A program made the position numbers and the translations under genes. From the NCBI RefSeq assembly GCF_901933205.1, contig NC_044574.1:45665609-45729608 (forward strand): a DNA stretch of 64,000 bases. The letters run 5' to 3'. Positions 25,538 to 37,012 of this stretch are shown piece by piece (position 1 is the first letter of the stretch; every line of letters begins with the position of its first letter). Below the pieces are notes generated by a model. The model ran no database searches and was not told where the DNA came from. It saw only the letters and a program-made list of their open reading frames with translations. The stretch comes from Camarhynchus parvulus. Taxonomy: Eukaryota > Chordata > Aves > Passeriformes > Thraupidae.

Positions 25538-25560
25538 TGATTTCCCTGGCAGGGAAATCA
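25538..25560. repeat. Perfect 23-bp near-palindrome
   Basis: Two 11-base arms, TGATTTCCCTG and its exact reverse complement CAGGGAAATCA, flank a single G. It could be a dimeric protein-binding site, since its inner TTTCCC/GGGAAA halves resemble STAT or EBF-type half-sites. It lies 64 bp outside the LTR edge, so it is not part of that element. Confidence 0.6.
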
Positions 25561-25624
25561 TCTGCATGTGCCTAAGCTGCCCATCCCCAGAAAGGCAGCC
25601 CAGGTGCCTGTCTGCAGTCAGCCC

Positions 25625-26809
25625 TGTAGGAGTGGTTGATGGTCTCCTGCACGGTCGGGATGGACGGAGATGAGAGATCTCTGAAGCTGGGTTGTGGACT
25701 TGAGTTTATTACAAGGGCATGGGTGCAGGGCCCTGGTGGGAGCTGCCAGCCGCAGCTCAGAGCAGGGCTGAGAGGAGAAGAGAGAGAGAGCGAAGAAGAG
25801 CAGGAAAAAGAGAGAGCAAGAGAGCGAAGTTCCCGTTACAATAGATTAAATCATCTTCTGTGTTGAATATTCTGATTCTCACTAACCAATGTAGTACAAG
25901 ATACAAATCCTATACGCATTTACATACAGCCTATAAGAATCACTACATTACCATACTGTGTTACACTTTAAACCCTAAAAACTACTCTTTGGACCTCTCC
26001 TGCCAAGCAGTCAGGGTCTTCTTCTGACCCTTGGACCTGCTTGCTTGGAGAGGGTATTGTTTCATCAAGAAGGGGATTACCTGCTTGGCCACACCATTGT
26101 TTTCCCGTTGTTCATTAGCTATGAGATCTCAAAGGTTGCCTTCATTTCAATTTTGCTTATAGTTTCTATATGCTCAAAATCTTTCACCAGGCAATCATAT
26201 TTATAGGGCTTCCCTGTTCCATCCTCACCAACAAGCCCTGCTTCCCGTGCACTGAAGTGCCTTGATGAGAATGTCCCCTGCCCATTCACTCCTTCTCTGT
26301 GGCCTTATTTTCCCATGCTGGAGAAAACCAGAGCAGCACCCAGCTCAACGTCCCTACCCATGCCCAGCACTCAGCTCAACTCTCCCAGTGTCCCAGTGGA
26401 AAACTCCTACTCTAGTGTTGGCCTGAAGTAACCCATTTGTCTTTTTCCTATTTAATAAGGCAAAGGACATATTCCCAGACTGAAGGGCACTGATGTTTGT
26501 TGTCTTGTATATCAAGGGTTTTCTTATCATTATAGTGCAAGGATTCCATATTGCCAGAGTTTCATACCTCCTCGATGTTTCTTGTAGGCTGCTCCTCTGA
26601 GCACTGCCTCTTCCTGGTTCTTACAGTAGTCATCTGACTCCTGATCCCACCAATTCACTCTTTTACACCATTGTTCTTATTGGCTACAGGTGTGGCCTGC
26701 TAATATCAGTCCTGCTCCTAATCTCTAGTAATTGGTCCAGCTGCAACGCATTGGGGGATAAGATTACATTCTATACCACCTTCATTTACCCATACTGTAT
26801 CCCCCTACA
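25625..26809 (-). mobile_element. Solo LTR of an endogenous retrovirus
   Basis: The segment begins with TGTAGG and ends with CCTACA, the short inverted ends expected of a retroviral LTR, and is 1,185 bp long. On the minus strand, which matches the orientation of songbird LTRs I recall, a TATAAATA box lies at 26,205-26,198 and an AATAAA polyadenylation signal at 25,710-25,705. A GA-rich stretch occupies about 25,770-25,830. The AATAAA sits near the 3' end, as in R/U5. No primer-binding site, polypurine tract or second LTR is obvious, so it is read as a solo LTR left by recombination. The flanks (AGCCC left, GATGC right) show no clear target duplication, which suggests age or slightly misplaced ends. 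Assignment to an ERVL-like songbird family is by memory. Confidence 0.75.
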
Positions 26810-27221
26810 GATGCTGAAAGCCTTGCCATACATCCTAGGAAGGAGAGCTGAGCTCTCCCCATTTTCTATGTGAATTGCATCCACTAGAGCTATCTCTGCT
26901 GCCTCGGACGTGGGGGTGAGAGGTACTGCTTTTTGTTTCTGCTTGGTGTCAGTGAAAAGAAAATTCTCATATAAAAAAAGAACATTTCTCCATGTACAAA
27001 TAAATGCTTGGCTGAAGTCTCCAAGTAAGATACATTTGTGAAAGTATTTCCAGTGGATGTAGAAATTTGTTAAACATTTCCATCGGCTGAGGAGTCTGGC
27101 CATCAATTTGTCCTTTTAAATTCTTAAGTGCCATTGGTCTTCCAACATTGAAAAATGGGAAATTTTATTTGTGGGAATATCCAAACCAATAAATATTGCA
27201 CAGACATCACACATGCACACA
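26810..27221. other. LTR flank, origin unclear
   Basis: Directly beyond the 5' end of the LTR (minus-strand sense), a 106-codon minus-strand frame at 26,786-27,106 runs into the LTR edge. I recognise no retroviral domain in it, and the expected polypurine tract before the LTR is missing. It is more likely ordinary flank than retained internal retroviral sequence, but either is possible. Confidence 0.35.
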
Positions 27222-27244
27222 GGGGGGGCGGGGGGCGGGGGGGG
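27222..27244 (+). repeat. G-tract, potential G-quadruplex
   Basis: Runs of seven, six and eight G are separated only by single C bases. Long G runs with one-base loops are strong quadruplex formers in general. It sits immediately after a CA-rich stretch. Polymerase slippage could equally explain it. Confidence 0.8.
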
Positions 27245-28429
27245 AAGAAGAGGGTGGCAGGTAATGCACAGGCTTGCTCTTGCCAATTAGTATGAGGGGT
27301 TTAGGAGTACTCACAAGCTCTTCATGAAAATGGCCTTTTAGGCAGGCTGACATCACCCTGATGTTTTTAATTACAATGACCCTGGGACTAATTTCTCTGC
27401 TTATCTGTCACTGCCCTCCAGTACTGGTTCCTGTTGATTAAATCTGCCTCACTAACAGAGTACAACTTTGGCTGGAGAGATTCAGTTTCCTGGTGATTGG
27501 GTGTTAAGGCTTCATTGCATTTCCACATAAGTTAGCACACACAGGGGAGAGCAGGTCCATAGCATGCTACCTCCTTTGTCCTGATGTGTGCTCAGAGTGT
27601 GTTCCTGTCCCTCTCTCCACAAAAGTAGCCCTATGTGTCTTCACAGGCTAGAAGCCAGTGGAGATGGATTCCAGAGGGGAGCAGGACCCACAGCTTCATA
27701 TTGAAGGGCAAGAAGATCATCTTTGAACACTAGGTCCTCTGCCCTCAGTGGCTGAAATACCTCATCCCACAAGCCCCTCTCCCTTCCACAGACAGAAACC
27801 TCACAGTGATATGTGAGATTCCAGTCTCAGACCAAGCATGTGATGCCACTCCAGCCAGTGAAGGCATCACCATTGGACTCAGCAGGGTGGGAGAAGGTTT
27901 AGGGACTGAGGCCCCAGCTCCAAACTGGAACAGAGCAGCTGTACCAACACAGCATGGTGAGAAAGCAAAAGCAACATGACTCACTGGCAGCCCAGTGTCC
28001 CAGCAGCAGCCAACAAGCAGTAGTTTTTCTTCTAAACCCTTAGAGATTCTCCAGGTTTCAGAGCACTTTAAAAAGCCCTCATGAGTGTAGAGCAGGATTT
28101 GGGCTTATTAAATTAAGTGCAATTTATTTTTTGTAAATCTCTGGGAGGACTTCACATCAAAGCCTGGTCTTGAGAGATATTTTCAGTCATTAATTTTCAT
28201 TGGTTTCACTGGGGAGGTTATGCATACGGCTTAAACTGTTTCTCTGAGCCCCTTTAAGAAAGCTACAGAGAAGAAGAGCCTCTCCTGACCACAGGTGACC
28301 CCTCATTTGATGCTTCTATTACATGGGATCTGAAGTAGTCTGTATCTCTGTTTTGGTCCAAGAAGCCCCTTTTCAGGGCAGCACTATTAGTTTTCATGAA
28401 CTTCTCTTTACATATTTAAAGTGACTGTA
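27245..28429. other. Non-coding stretch, no gene seen
   Basis: Mixed composition, with nothing recognised on either strand. Confidence 0.5.
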
Positions 28430-28660
28430 GTTCCACTAATGGCTATAATTGTTGCAGACACCCATTAATTTTGATTTATTAACTTATTCAATTTCCCATA
28501 TTGTAGTCTTGCCCACACTGTAAGTAATTTACTGTTTTAATATTGTGGGTCAATACTAATCATATAATCTGTAAGTTGTTTAATTAATAACAATTAGCAC
28601 CTCCCATCAAGAGCTCATTTTCCTGAATGAGCACTGTTAATGTAATTTTTCAGAATCATT
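28430..28660. promoter_or_regulatory. Candidate regulatory block dense in homeodomain words
   Basis: The block holds many TAAT/ATTA words, including CCATTAATTTTG, TTTAATTAATAACAATTAG and CTAATCATATAATC, separated by ordinary-complexity sequence instead of simple AT repeat. This resembles conserved enhancers of developmental genes, but nothing in a single sequence proves it. Confidence 0.2.
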
Positions 28661-31177
28661 ACCTGTACCCACTCCCAACTGACTATTCAACATGTTTCAC
28701 CAGTAAAGACACTTAAAGCAGCTACAGTAGCTTGTCTTTTTCCATGATTTTATCAAGAATCTTGTCATATTTACTTTTCTTAAAGCCTTGGCCTTCCAGC
28801 TGAGTAATATCATGTGCACCTCATTTTCAATGTAATAAAAAAGTATTGATACAGCATATGAGTGTAGGAAAAGAGCTTACCAACATAAACAGCAGCTCAA
28901 AAACAAAGGGTAAATAAGAACTAAAATGGCCTCTCCACAGATGTGTGTGAGTGTATATTCCTTTCCTTCTTATGATTTTAAGCTGACTTCTGTTTTTTTT
29001 TTCTGAGCCTGCCATTATTTTTTAGTATCAGCCACTGGCATTACTGTGGTGTTTAACAAGGAATGTATGGGTATAACAGTATTCAAGTCCCTTTCATAAA
29101 AATCTCTCCAACCCTCTATGATGTGGCCACTTAGTCTTCCATGTCAGCAACAAACACAGAAATTAATATTCAAATTAGTCAGTATCTATTTGTGAACCAA
29201 ATACTCATCTTCTATCAGTTTTTCACCAGGGGGAAAAAAAATCTAGTTTCTGAATTTAAACTGAAATTAACCCCCCAAAAACCTTCACATTAATATGCAG
29301 TGGCTTGCCTGGTGACATAGCAAAGGCAATGAACTGTTATGCATCAACAGACATGGATTGGTCACACTCATTTTAGCATAGGAGCTAAGCAGGAATGGAA
29401 AACAACTAACAGGCAGTGTGTTGGAGATAGAAAAGAAACTCACCTGCACAGTGGTTGGCCAATCCTGGCAGCACATCCTTTGAAAATGCTGAAAGCTTAC
29501 ATAGGTTTGAAAGAGGCTTAGATTGAGCTCCTACCAAAGAAATCCCTCCAGCACCATTATGGAGCACTTTCACTGGGGAAGCTTTTCCTGGAAAACCCCA
29601 CCGTAGCTCTGCTTTCCCCTGGGTGCCTACCAGAGCTTTGGCCAGAGGACAAAGCACAGCCAGAGGCTGCTATACCCCACCTATTGCTGGGTGTGACTCC
29701 CACCAGCAGTCTTCCCCTGCATGGCTTTTGAATCCAGAAGTGAAGGCAAGGGATCAAAAATCCTGTCGGAAGAGGCTACCTGAAGGGCACCGAAATGCAG
29801 TGCTAGCACAAAACACCCCACACCAATGGAAGCAAAATAAAAGACAAAATATATACACAGCAAATTTATACTGCATGATCATAACCCAAATGATTGCTTC
29901 TCATCCGGCCTCCTACATGATTTCGCTATGAGGAAGGTATCTGCTAGGTGTAACCAGCTTAAGTCACTTGCAAACCACATATCACTTTTTTTCCCACATT
30001 AGTATAAACCCAGACTTTCCATGTGGTCAACAGAAATGCATACACAGGACAGCAGCTCTCGTGCTCTCGCTACCTCCCGAACCACGCCAGGAAATGTGGT
30101 TAACCCCACACGAAGTACAGCAAAGCTAGCAGTGACATACCAAACAACGTGACATGGGAAAAAAAATATCAATGTTACTATTTGTACACAGATAAAGTAA
30201 CGCAAAGAGAGGTGAATGAGACCTTGAGTAGAATGGGGAGCCCCACAACAGACCTGAGCCAGGTCCTTCATCCATTCTTCTTCTGTGTGGTTCCTGGCAT
30301 GGGACGGTCACCGCTCCGCATTGCATCCTCACCTTTCCTCCCCTGAAACTGGCTCTGTTGTGGTAGGTGCCCATTCCAAGTTTGCTCTTTCCCAAAGGAA
30401 AGGGAGGCAAGGGAACAATTAATACAAACTTCAGAAAAATACCAGACATGGGGGTTAACATGTCAAATGCTGTCAAAGAGATATTTACCCCAACATAGCT
30501 GGAAAAGGTGTTGCAATGCAATCCTTGACAGTCACTTAATCTTCTATGTTAAAAATTAAAGACTGTATTAACACAATGTCAGACTAACTTAATAGTACTC
30601 TTTTATCAAGTTGATATGACGGTAGCTAATTATTAAATGAGTTAATGTATGTATTGTTATTTAATCTACCATGACTGATAGAGAGCTCTGTCAAATACTT
30701 ATTAGACACTCATTCCCTCTACACCTAGCTGACACTAACATAGCCCACAATTAAATACCCATGCTCCCTCACTGCTGGGCTGTGAGGGACAATCACACTG
30801 CCCAGTATAAGCCCACTAGATATTCCTTGGTCCAAAATGGGAGCCTCATTCTCCATGTGCCTTATACTGACATTTCTTTATCTGGTTCAACATCAGCCTT
30901 TTCATTAAGGTGGTGGCAGTAACTCAGATACAGACAAGATGCTTAAGAAACTCTAGGGTTCATCAGGCTCTAGAAACTTCATTGGAACATCCTTGAAGCT
31001 TCATTGCAAGAAGCTGAGCTGGAATCCATTCAGACGTGGCTTTTGGTCACAGCACTGCCAAGGGAGATGTTTCCTTTGACCACAAGAGCTCTTTCACTGC
31101 CAAACGATGACTGTCCTTCACCAGGACGCAGCTGCCACAAGGCCACAAAGGTACTGCTCAGAGCAAGCAAATTTCTT
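28661..31177. other. Non-coding stretch, no gene seen
   Basis: AT-rich overall. A second TAAT/ATTA-rich patch lies at about 30,540-30,680 (CTAATTATTAAATGAG, TTATTTAATC). No exon, RNA gene or mobile-element consensus was recognised. Confidence 0.5.
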
Positions 31178-31320
31178 CCCCATTCCTGGAAGTGTTCAAG
31201 TTCATGTTGGACAGGGTGTTGAGCAACCTGGAAGGCCTCTCTGCCCATGGCAGAGAGCAGGGTTGGAACAGGGGGATCTTCACATTCACTTCCAACCCAA
31301 ACCATTCTATAATTCTTGGG
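31178..31320 (+). mobile_element. CR1 LINE, 3'-end fragment
   Basis: The order CCCATTCCTGGAAGTGTTCA, GTTGGACAGGG, GAGCAACCTGG, CTGCCCATGGCAGAG, GGTTGGAAC and CCAACCCAAACCATTCTAT follows the 3' terminus of avian CR1 in sense orientation. It ends close to where the family's ATTCTATGATTCT tail begins. Only the last 140 bases or so are present. It is the second CR1 tail in the window and belongs to a visibly different subfamily from the one at 20.1 kb. Confidence 0.9.
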
Positions 31321-32248
31321 CCACACTCTCATTGCTTTTCTGCACTGCCATTCAGTCCATCCAGCATCAGCATTCAGCTGGATGCAAAAAAACCCAGAAG
31401 GAAGCCACCTACCTACTCTCTTCTTCAGCCAGACCCACCGGCCACTCCTTTTGGGGTTAGGGTCAAACAGAGCCTCGAAGTAGGAGCGGTGAATCCTGTT
31501 GTACTGGAACAAGGCTACTGCTCTTGGGACCAGAAAGAGTGGAGGAGGAGGAGCAAGATTCAAAGCTCAACACATCTAGTTTGCTTTAGGTCTTCTCAAA
31601 TTGCTGCTCTTTCACCACTAAAAGAACAATCACCAGTCAAACTGACAAGCAATCTAATATTGCATTCACTTCAGACATCAAAAAATACACCCTTCCTTAG
31701 CAGGAACTTCTCTCAATCACCTAAAGCCACCAACAGAGCGGGGCAATTTCAGACAGGCAAGCACTTTCTAAACACCTGCATGAGCCATCCTGCTAACAGC
31801 CCAGCCTGCCCCCTCACTTTGGCTTTGTTTCAGGGAGCTGAAGGTGGGATAGCAAATGCTTGGCTTCATCACTCCCTGATGGAGCTGGCTTCAGCTCATG
31901 TCCGCTTTCAAACCTCCTGGCCAGGGCAGTGTGTCTGCAAGCAGCCCTGAAGTTCTGACGGAGTGTGAGCTTGCAAATGGGATTTAGCAAAGCGCCTCTG
32001 AGTCTGTTCAGACCTCTGGAAAACATCCCAGTGGGCTTTCAGAGGAATCTGAAGGCTAGGAAAACGAATGCTTTAAGTTATTCACACACTAATCTCACTT
32101 CTCTGGAGAAGTTTTCATAACTTCTAGTAGGCTTAGGACAAATCTTCACCTGGGATTTTGGCTTCTGTATTGTAAGGTGGCCCTGCAACATGCCAGGGCA
32201 TTTTGAAGTTCTTGCTACTGGGAAAAATCAAGAGTGAAGCAACTGGGT
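31321..32248. other. Non-coding stretch, no gene seen
   Basis: A long plus-strand open frame crosses the CR1 tail and continues to 31,950. It shows no domain and part of it is CR1 sequence, so it is not called. Nothing else was recognised. Confidence 0.5.
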
Positions 32249-32272
32249 ATTTTATTTTATTTTATTTTATTT
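32249..32272. repeat. (ATTTT)n microsatellite
   Basis: Nearly five tandem ATTTT units. It is a simple sequence repeat. Confidence 0.85.
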
Positions 32273-35200
32273 GCTGACTTACTTGGAGGAAAGGGCAGAA
32301 GTCAGAAAGTATGATATTAAATCCTGTCATAACTTCAGCTCATATACAGTCTCAGGAAAAGGCTTAGTCCTAAAAATGGAAGAAAGTTGTTTGTCTGCTC
32401 ATAAACAAGTCAATTGAATATAGATTAAAATATAGACTGTATAAGAAGAGCTTCCCACCTGCCTGTGAACGCCTAAGGGAAATTACCTGAAAATGCAGAA
32501 ACTGTTATACAGATCAAACAAAAGCACTTATCTATAATTACTGGACTTATCTGTTTGTCTCGGGACTAGCAGCAACAGCTCCCATTGTCAGGAATAAATA
32601 TGGTGCTGTGATTTGTATTCTCTTCTTCTATCTCTTCCACCAAGATCACTCAGGAAGGATTCAGTTTATCAAAAAAAAATGTTTCCTCAACTTCACTAAA
32701 TAAAGGCAGATTGAAGAGATTTGGCCAGATAAATGAGGGAGGGAAACAGAGCAAGAAGAATAGCCAAAAGCTCTTTAGAGAGGATTTTCTTTCCTTTTAA
32801 TAACTTTAGAGCTGGACCTGCTAGTATCTCAAAGACTTTGGAAAGTCACCTGGGAAACTCCTCACATTTCTGCTATGTCCTGGCTCTCATCCTACTTATT
32901 CAATAAAAAATTATTAAAGTTTTAAGTATGCACAGAGGAAACTTCCTGTTGCTTAGACTGAACAGGCTCCTGCCAACTTGACAAGCCAACACTGCACAGA
33001 TGATACCGAAGCCAAAGGATAGTTATCCGGTTTATATGAAGCTGAAGGAAGTGAGTGCCCTGCTGGTTTGTAATCATTTGCTGTTGGCCAGTAGCCACGG
33101 GGACTTGTCTCCATCACACCCCCTCAAGTTTACAACTTTCTTCTGGGAAAAGGTATGCCTATGCAGCTCCCACTCAAGGGTGAAAGTGGTTAACCATGCC
33201 CTACTAACTACTAGAGTTTAGGAGGCAATTTTAAATACAATAGAATAGAATACCAGAAATGTGTCTGTTATGTCCTAGGGATGCCCAAAATGCATCCCAG
33301 TGGACAACATAGACATCCAGACGATCTGTGTCACGTTTGGTCCCACAGGCAGGTGGAGACCCATCCTCCATGAGCGGTCACACCTCCAACTGCAAACACT
33401 CACCACCCTATGGCTGCTGAGGGAGGACAAGTTACTCCTGCCTGAGCTACTGCCCAGCACCACTGTGTCCCCAGTGTCACCAAATGCTGAGGTTCCAGGT
33501 GACAAATGAGATGCCTGTGCATTCCTGCACCCCTGCATCTTCCAGCACCTCCTTTCCAGTCCTGCAGGCTTCAGTGCCCAATGAGAGACCAGGCACAGCC
33601 CTTGTGCCAGGGCCAGGGTGGGAGCTGTTTGCCATCTCTATGTCACATTGACAGTGTTGCCAGGAGATTCTCATGTGCAAGTGGGCAGCACAGAGGGCAG
33701 AGCATGGGGCTCAAGCTGTGGGGACAGATGAAGCTGAGAGGGATGGGGATGTTGGAGGGATGAGGTGGGACTTCCCCAGGAGTGTAAACTGCACAGACTT
33801 GGTGACCAGAGCAGCTCCCAGTAACTTCTAAGCCATGAAACTGTCATTTCAGAGAGGATGTAATTGATAAAGGAATTACTTAGTTAATCATCAGGGACAG
33901 ATCCATTATAAAAAAAAAGAAAAGGTCTATCCGCGGGGCTCCCAAAAAAATCAATTACTGGAAATGGTCTGCTGGGGCTCCCTGGAACCACTATTGGCTT
34001 AACTGATTATTTCTAATTTAATACAAATCACACTCTCCCCCTCACACTTTCATCCACCCACTTCCTGGAAGCCAACCTGATGCCTGTGCCTGGATAAAAT
34101 ATTCAATGAATCCTGAACCAGTGTTGCTGCAGCCTTTTAGACACCTAAATTCAGCTGTTAGATATTTTTGAGGACTTGTGTCTTTAGGTGCAGCACTGAG
34201 CTCCTCCTCCAGCCCTCCAGACAAGAGCAGGTCCCAGAAAATGCTGAGTCCATTATCCATTTCCAAGGACAGCTCCTCCTTCTTTCTTTTTCTCCAAAGA
34301 TGATAGAAAGTTGGTACTAAGGTGCACCAACAGCAAACTGTGGTGCTCTTCTGTGGAGAAAGGTCCAAGCTCTGGTCATCTTCCTACCACCTTCTTCTCA
34401 GAGGAAAGGTGTAAGCAGATAAACATGTCTGGGCACTGCAAGTCTTCAGACAAGAGTTAGGATGAATTTCTGAATCAAACACACTTACAGGAAAAAATTA
34501 GGTTTCCCACAAAGTAACTTTTTGCAAACCTTTGGCAAGCTTGCTTTTTCAATAGACCATCTAAAATCAGAATCCTTGGAAGAGGAGGAGGAGGAAGAAA
34601 GTGAGAATTTTTGGCAATAAAGGTTTGTGCTTTAAATCTCTCTCTCCCAGGAGTCCATCTCATGCTCCCTGGACAGATTTTCCATCACAAACTGTCCCAC
34701 ACATCCCACCAGTAACCCTGGAGGTGATGCACCTGCTTAGCAATGCAGCGCTGTACTACCTAAGCCCAAGAGCCTGTGGAGAGAGGGAGGTGAACCCCCC
34801 AGGTCCCTTTAGGGAACCCCAGTTTCCCAGGCTGCAGCCACCATCCCAGCCTGCCTCCACCAGCTCTGAGCCCAGCCTTGGCTGCTAAGGAGGAGCATTT
34901 CATCATGCACTACAATCAGGGAGCTGACAGGGAAAAAAAAACATATGGGAAGGAAACCTGGATCCTGATAGCTCTGGAGACTTTCTAAGCAAGTATTTTT
35001 GTATTTGTAAGGAAACCAGCTTCTGTCTGCAGCAGCTGTAATGGGTATTTGGGCCAAGCTGTGGCAGATGTAAAAACATCAGTTTGCCTCTGTACCCTCC
35101 CATCCCGTGGGTCTCAGCCACTCACCCCTCAGCCTTCTCACCTTGCTTTCCCCAGTTTCACTGCAGTTCCCTACAAAACAAAGTGCTGCACACTCTGAGA

Positions 35201-35529
35201 CAAATTACCAAAATTTAGCCTTTTCTGGTTTTTGAGGTTTTTTTAAGCAATGGCTACATTCAGAGGCCAGGTGTATTTGTATGGTGAGAGTGCAGTAGGC
35301 TGTGTGATGTCAATGTTTTCCCTTTCAAAAGCAAGTGATACTGAAACTAGCCTCTTCTTAACTTCATCTATTTTTTGCTAGCTTTGGGGTTTTCTTAATA
35401 TGCAATAGGGAGTCTTTTAGGAAATGTATTCTCTTCACAGCTTTTTTTTTTTGTCCCACAGTAACCCTTTTTAAAATGCTGAGTATATGCTTGCTCAGAT
35501 AAATGTGTATCTGAACACACAAGCAATTA
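32273..35529. other. Non-coding stretch, no gene seen
   Basis: AT-rich to about 33.2 kb, then more GC-rich to about 34.9 kb. A short GAG-type repeat lies at about 34,578-34,598. An AATAGAATAGAATA word near 33,238-33,251 faintly resembles a reversed CR1 tail but is too short to call. Confidence 0.5.
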
Positions 35530-35635
35530 TCCTATTTTCATATAATTAATTTTTTTCAAGCTTCTATATGCATTTCCTGCTCATTTGACCATGCAATAAT
35601 TAATTAGCATTAATTATCTTAGATTATACCTTCTC
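35530..35635. promoter_or_regulatory. Candidate regulatory block with paired TAATTA sites
   Basis: A compact run of homeodomain and POU-like words, including ATATAATTAATTT, TATATGCATTT, ATGCAATAATTAATTAGC and ATTAATTATC, sits in otherwise ordinary sequence. Paired TAATTA and ATGCA-type words are common in neural and developmental enhancers. This is motif evidence only. Confidence 0.22.
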
Positions 35636-36914
35636 CATCTACACACAAATTCAATTAGAAAGGCAGGCTTTTTACAGCCCACTTCAGAGGGAACACCACA
35701 AGCAGTGAAAACATATCCATGGTGAGGGCATACTTCACACCTGCCAGAGTATTCTGAGAAACTATTACTATTTTTCAAGAAACACTAAAATCAAAATCAA
35801 AGCCAGAAACCCACATGGTCTCTGCTGCATCCATGCCAGGGACTGGACCTTCCCCCTTCTCCTTCACTGTCCCTCTTTTCCACATCCACGGGGATATTTT
35901 CTTCCTGGAAGAAAGGTTATTTCCTTCCTCTAGATAGATATATCTGTACTTTGAAAGCTCTCTCACTGTCTGGACCGACCTCATGGCTCTTTGATGTCCT
36001 CTTGTCCATCTGCAGCTGGTACTTGCAAACACTCAATTTAAAGCCCTTGTGCTCCTCACTCTCATTACCTCCAGCAGCTCTTTCTCTCCACTTCAGGAGC
36101 CAGCAATTACAACTGAGGACCAATATCTAACATGGCTGACAAATTAAAGGGTTTCATCTCTGTGCTGCTAAAAGCTGATATGTGTTTTTCCATACTGGAT
36201 AGGCATTCTGGTTTCCTTCAGGAGGGGCATGCCCACTCAGTCCAGGGAGAGGCAGTTGGGGAGACCTTTTTGGTAGTGTAAGACATTTTCAGCCAAACCA
36301 TTTCACCACCTTTATACCAAGTCCTGCAGGAGTGAGACTGGAGGATGTTGTGGTAATCACTGCCCTCCTAAATTATTAGGGATGAAGTGGAAGGGAAAAT
36401 TATCACTCCTGGATAGCTAATGCTATCTGGATGCTACAACAAGCCAACCATAAGTTTAACATGAAAGGAAGGAGCAAAGTACAAAAATCCAGACAGTGCA
36501 GCTTAGCACAGAGAAAGGGAAGTGGTAGCACAATTTTCTTTAGAAGACCAACCACATAAGACAGTGCCCCTGGGGCTAAAGCTTTTGAAGTACCAGCACA
36601 AGGAGATTAATCATCTTGCCATTAAAAAAAAAAAAAATATATAAAAAAAACACATCTAACCTGAGACTGTGCAGATGAGCATCATACTGATGCAAGAGAT
36701 GAATCATCTGCCACCTGTGCTGACTCAGAGCAGCACCATGGGAAGCAGCTGGTGCTAAAGGCTTTGCTGCTGAGTCCCTGCACCCCCACACTGGAGAAGA
36801 TGCCCCTAAAGCCCCCAGGGGAGAGGGAGGGAGGGAGCCAGGGATGGTGGGGAACATGTGCCATGGTGTGACATCTCTGTAGCACTGAGTCAGATCCTGT
36901 TCACTGATAAAAGC
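35636..36914. other. Non-coding stretch, no gene seen
   Basis: No gene or mobile element was recognised. An A-rich low-complexity run lies at about 36,624-36,651. Confidence 0.5.
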
Positions 36915-37012
36915 TTTGGGTGCACGTGCTGTACACACGCATATGTTCATGCATATAAATCTGCATATGCATGCACGTATACATGCATGACTGCCTATGC
37001 AGTCATTTGTAC
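36915..37012. repeat. Alternating purine-pyrimidine tract with hairpin
   Basis: TGCA, CATA and GTAC-type alternation runs for about 95 bases and includes a CACGTG at 36,923-36,928. It ends in a perfect hairpin with arms ATGACTGC (36,987-36,994) and GCAGTCAT (36,999-37,006) around a CTAT loop. Such tracts can adopt Z-form or cruciform structure. It is not a uniform microsatellite. Confidence 0.5.

Noticed and set aside
26786..27106. Minus-strand frame touching the LTR edge as a retained retroviral gene
   Set aside because: No recognisable retroviral domain and no polypurine tract before the LTR.
31030..31563. 177-codon minus-strand open frame
   Set aside because: It is antisense to the CR1 tail over part of its length and has no recognisable domain.
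31192..31950. 252-codon plus-strand open frame
   Set aside because: It starts inside a CR1 3' tail, which is non-coding, and the remainder shows no domain.
33238..33251. AATAGAATAGAATA as a reversed CR1 tail
   Set aside because: Too short, and the adjacent sequence does not follow the CR1 consensus.
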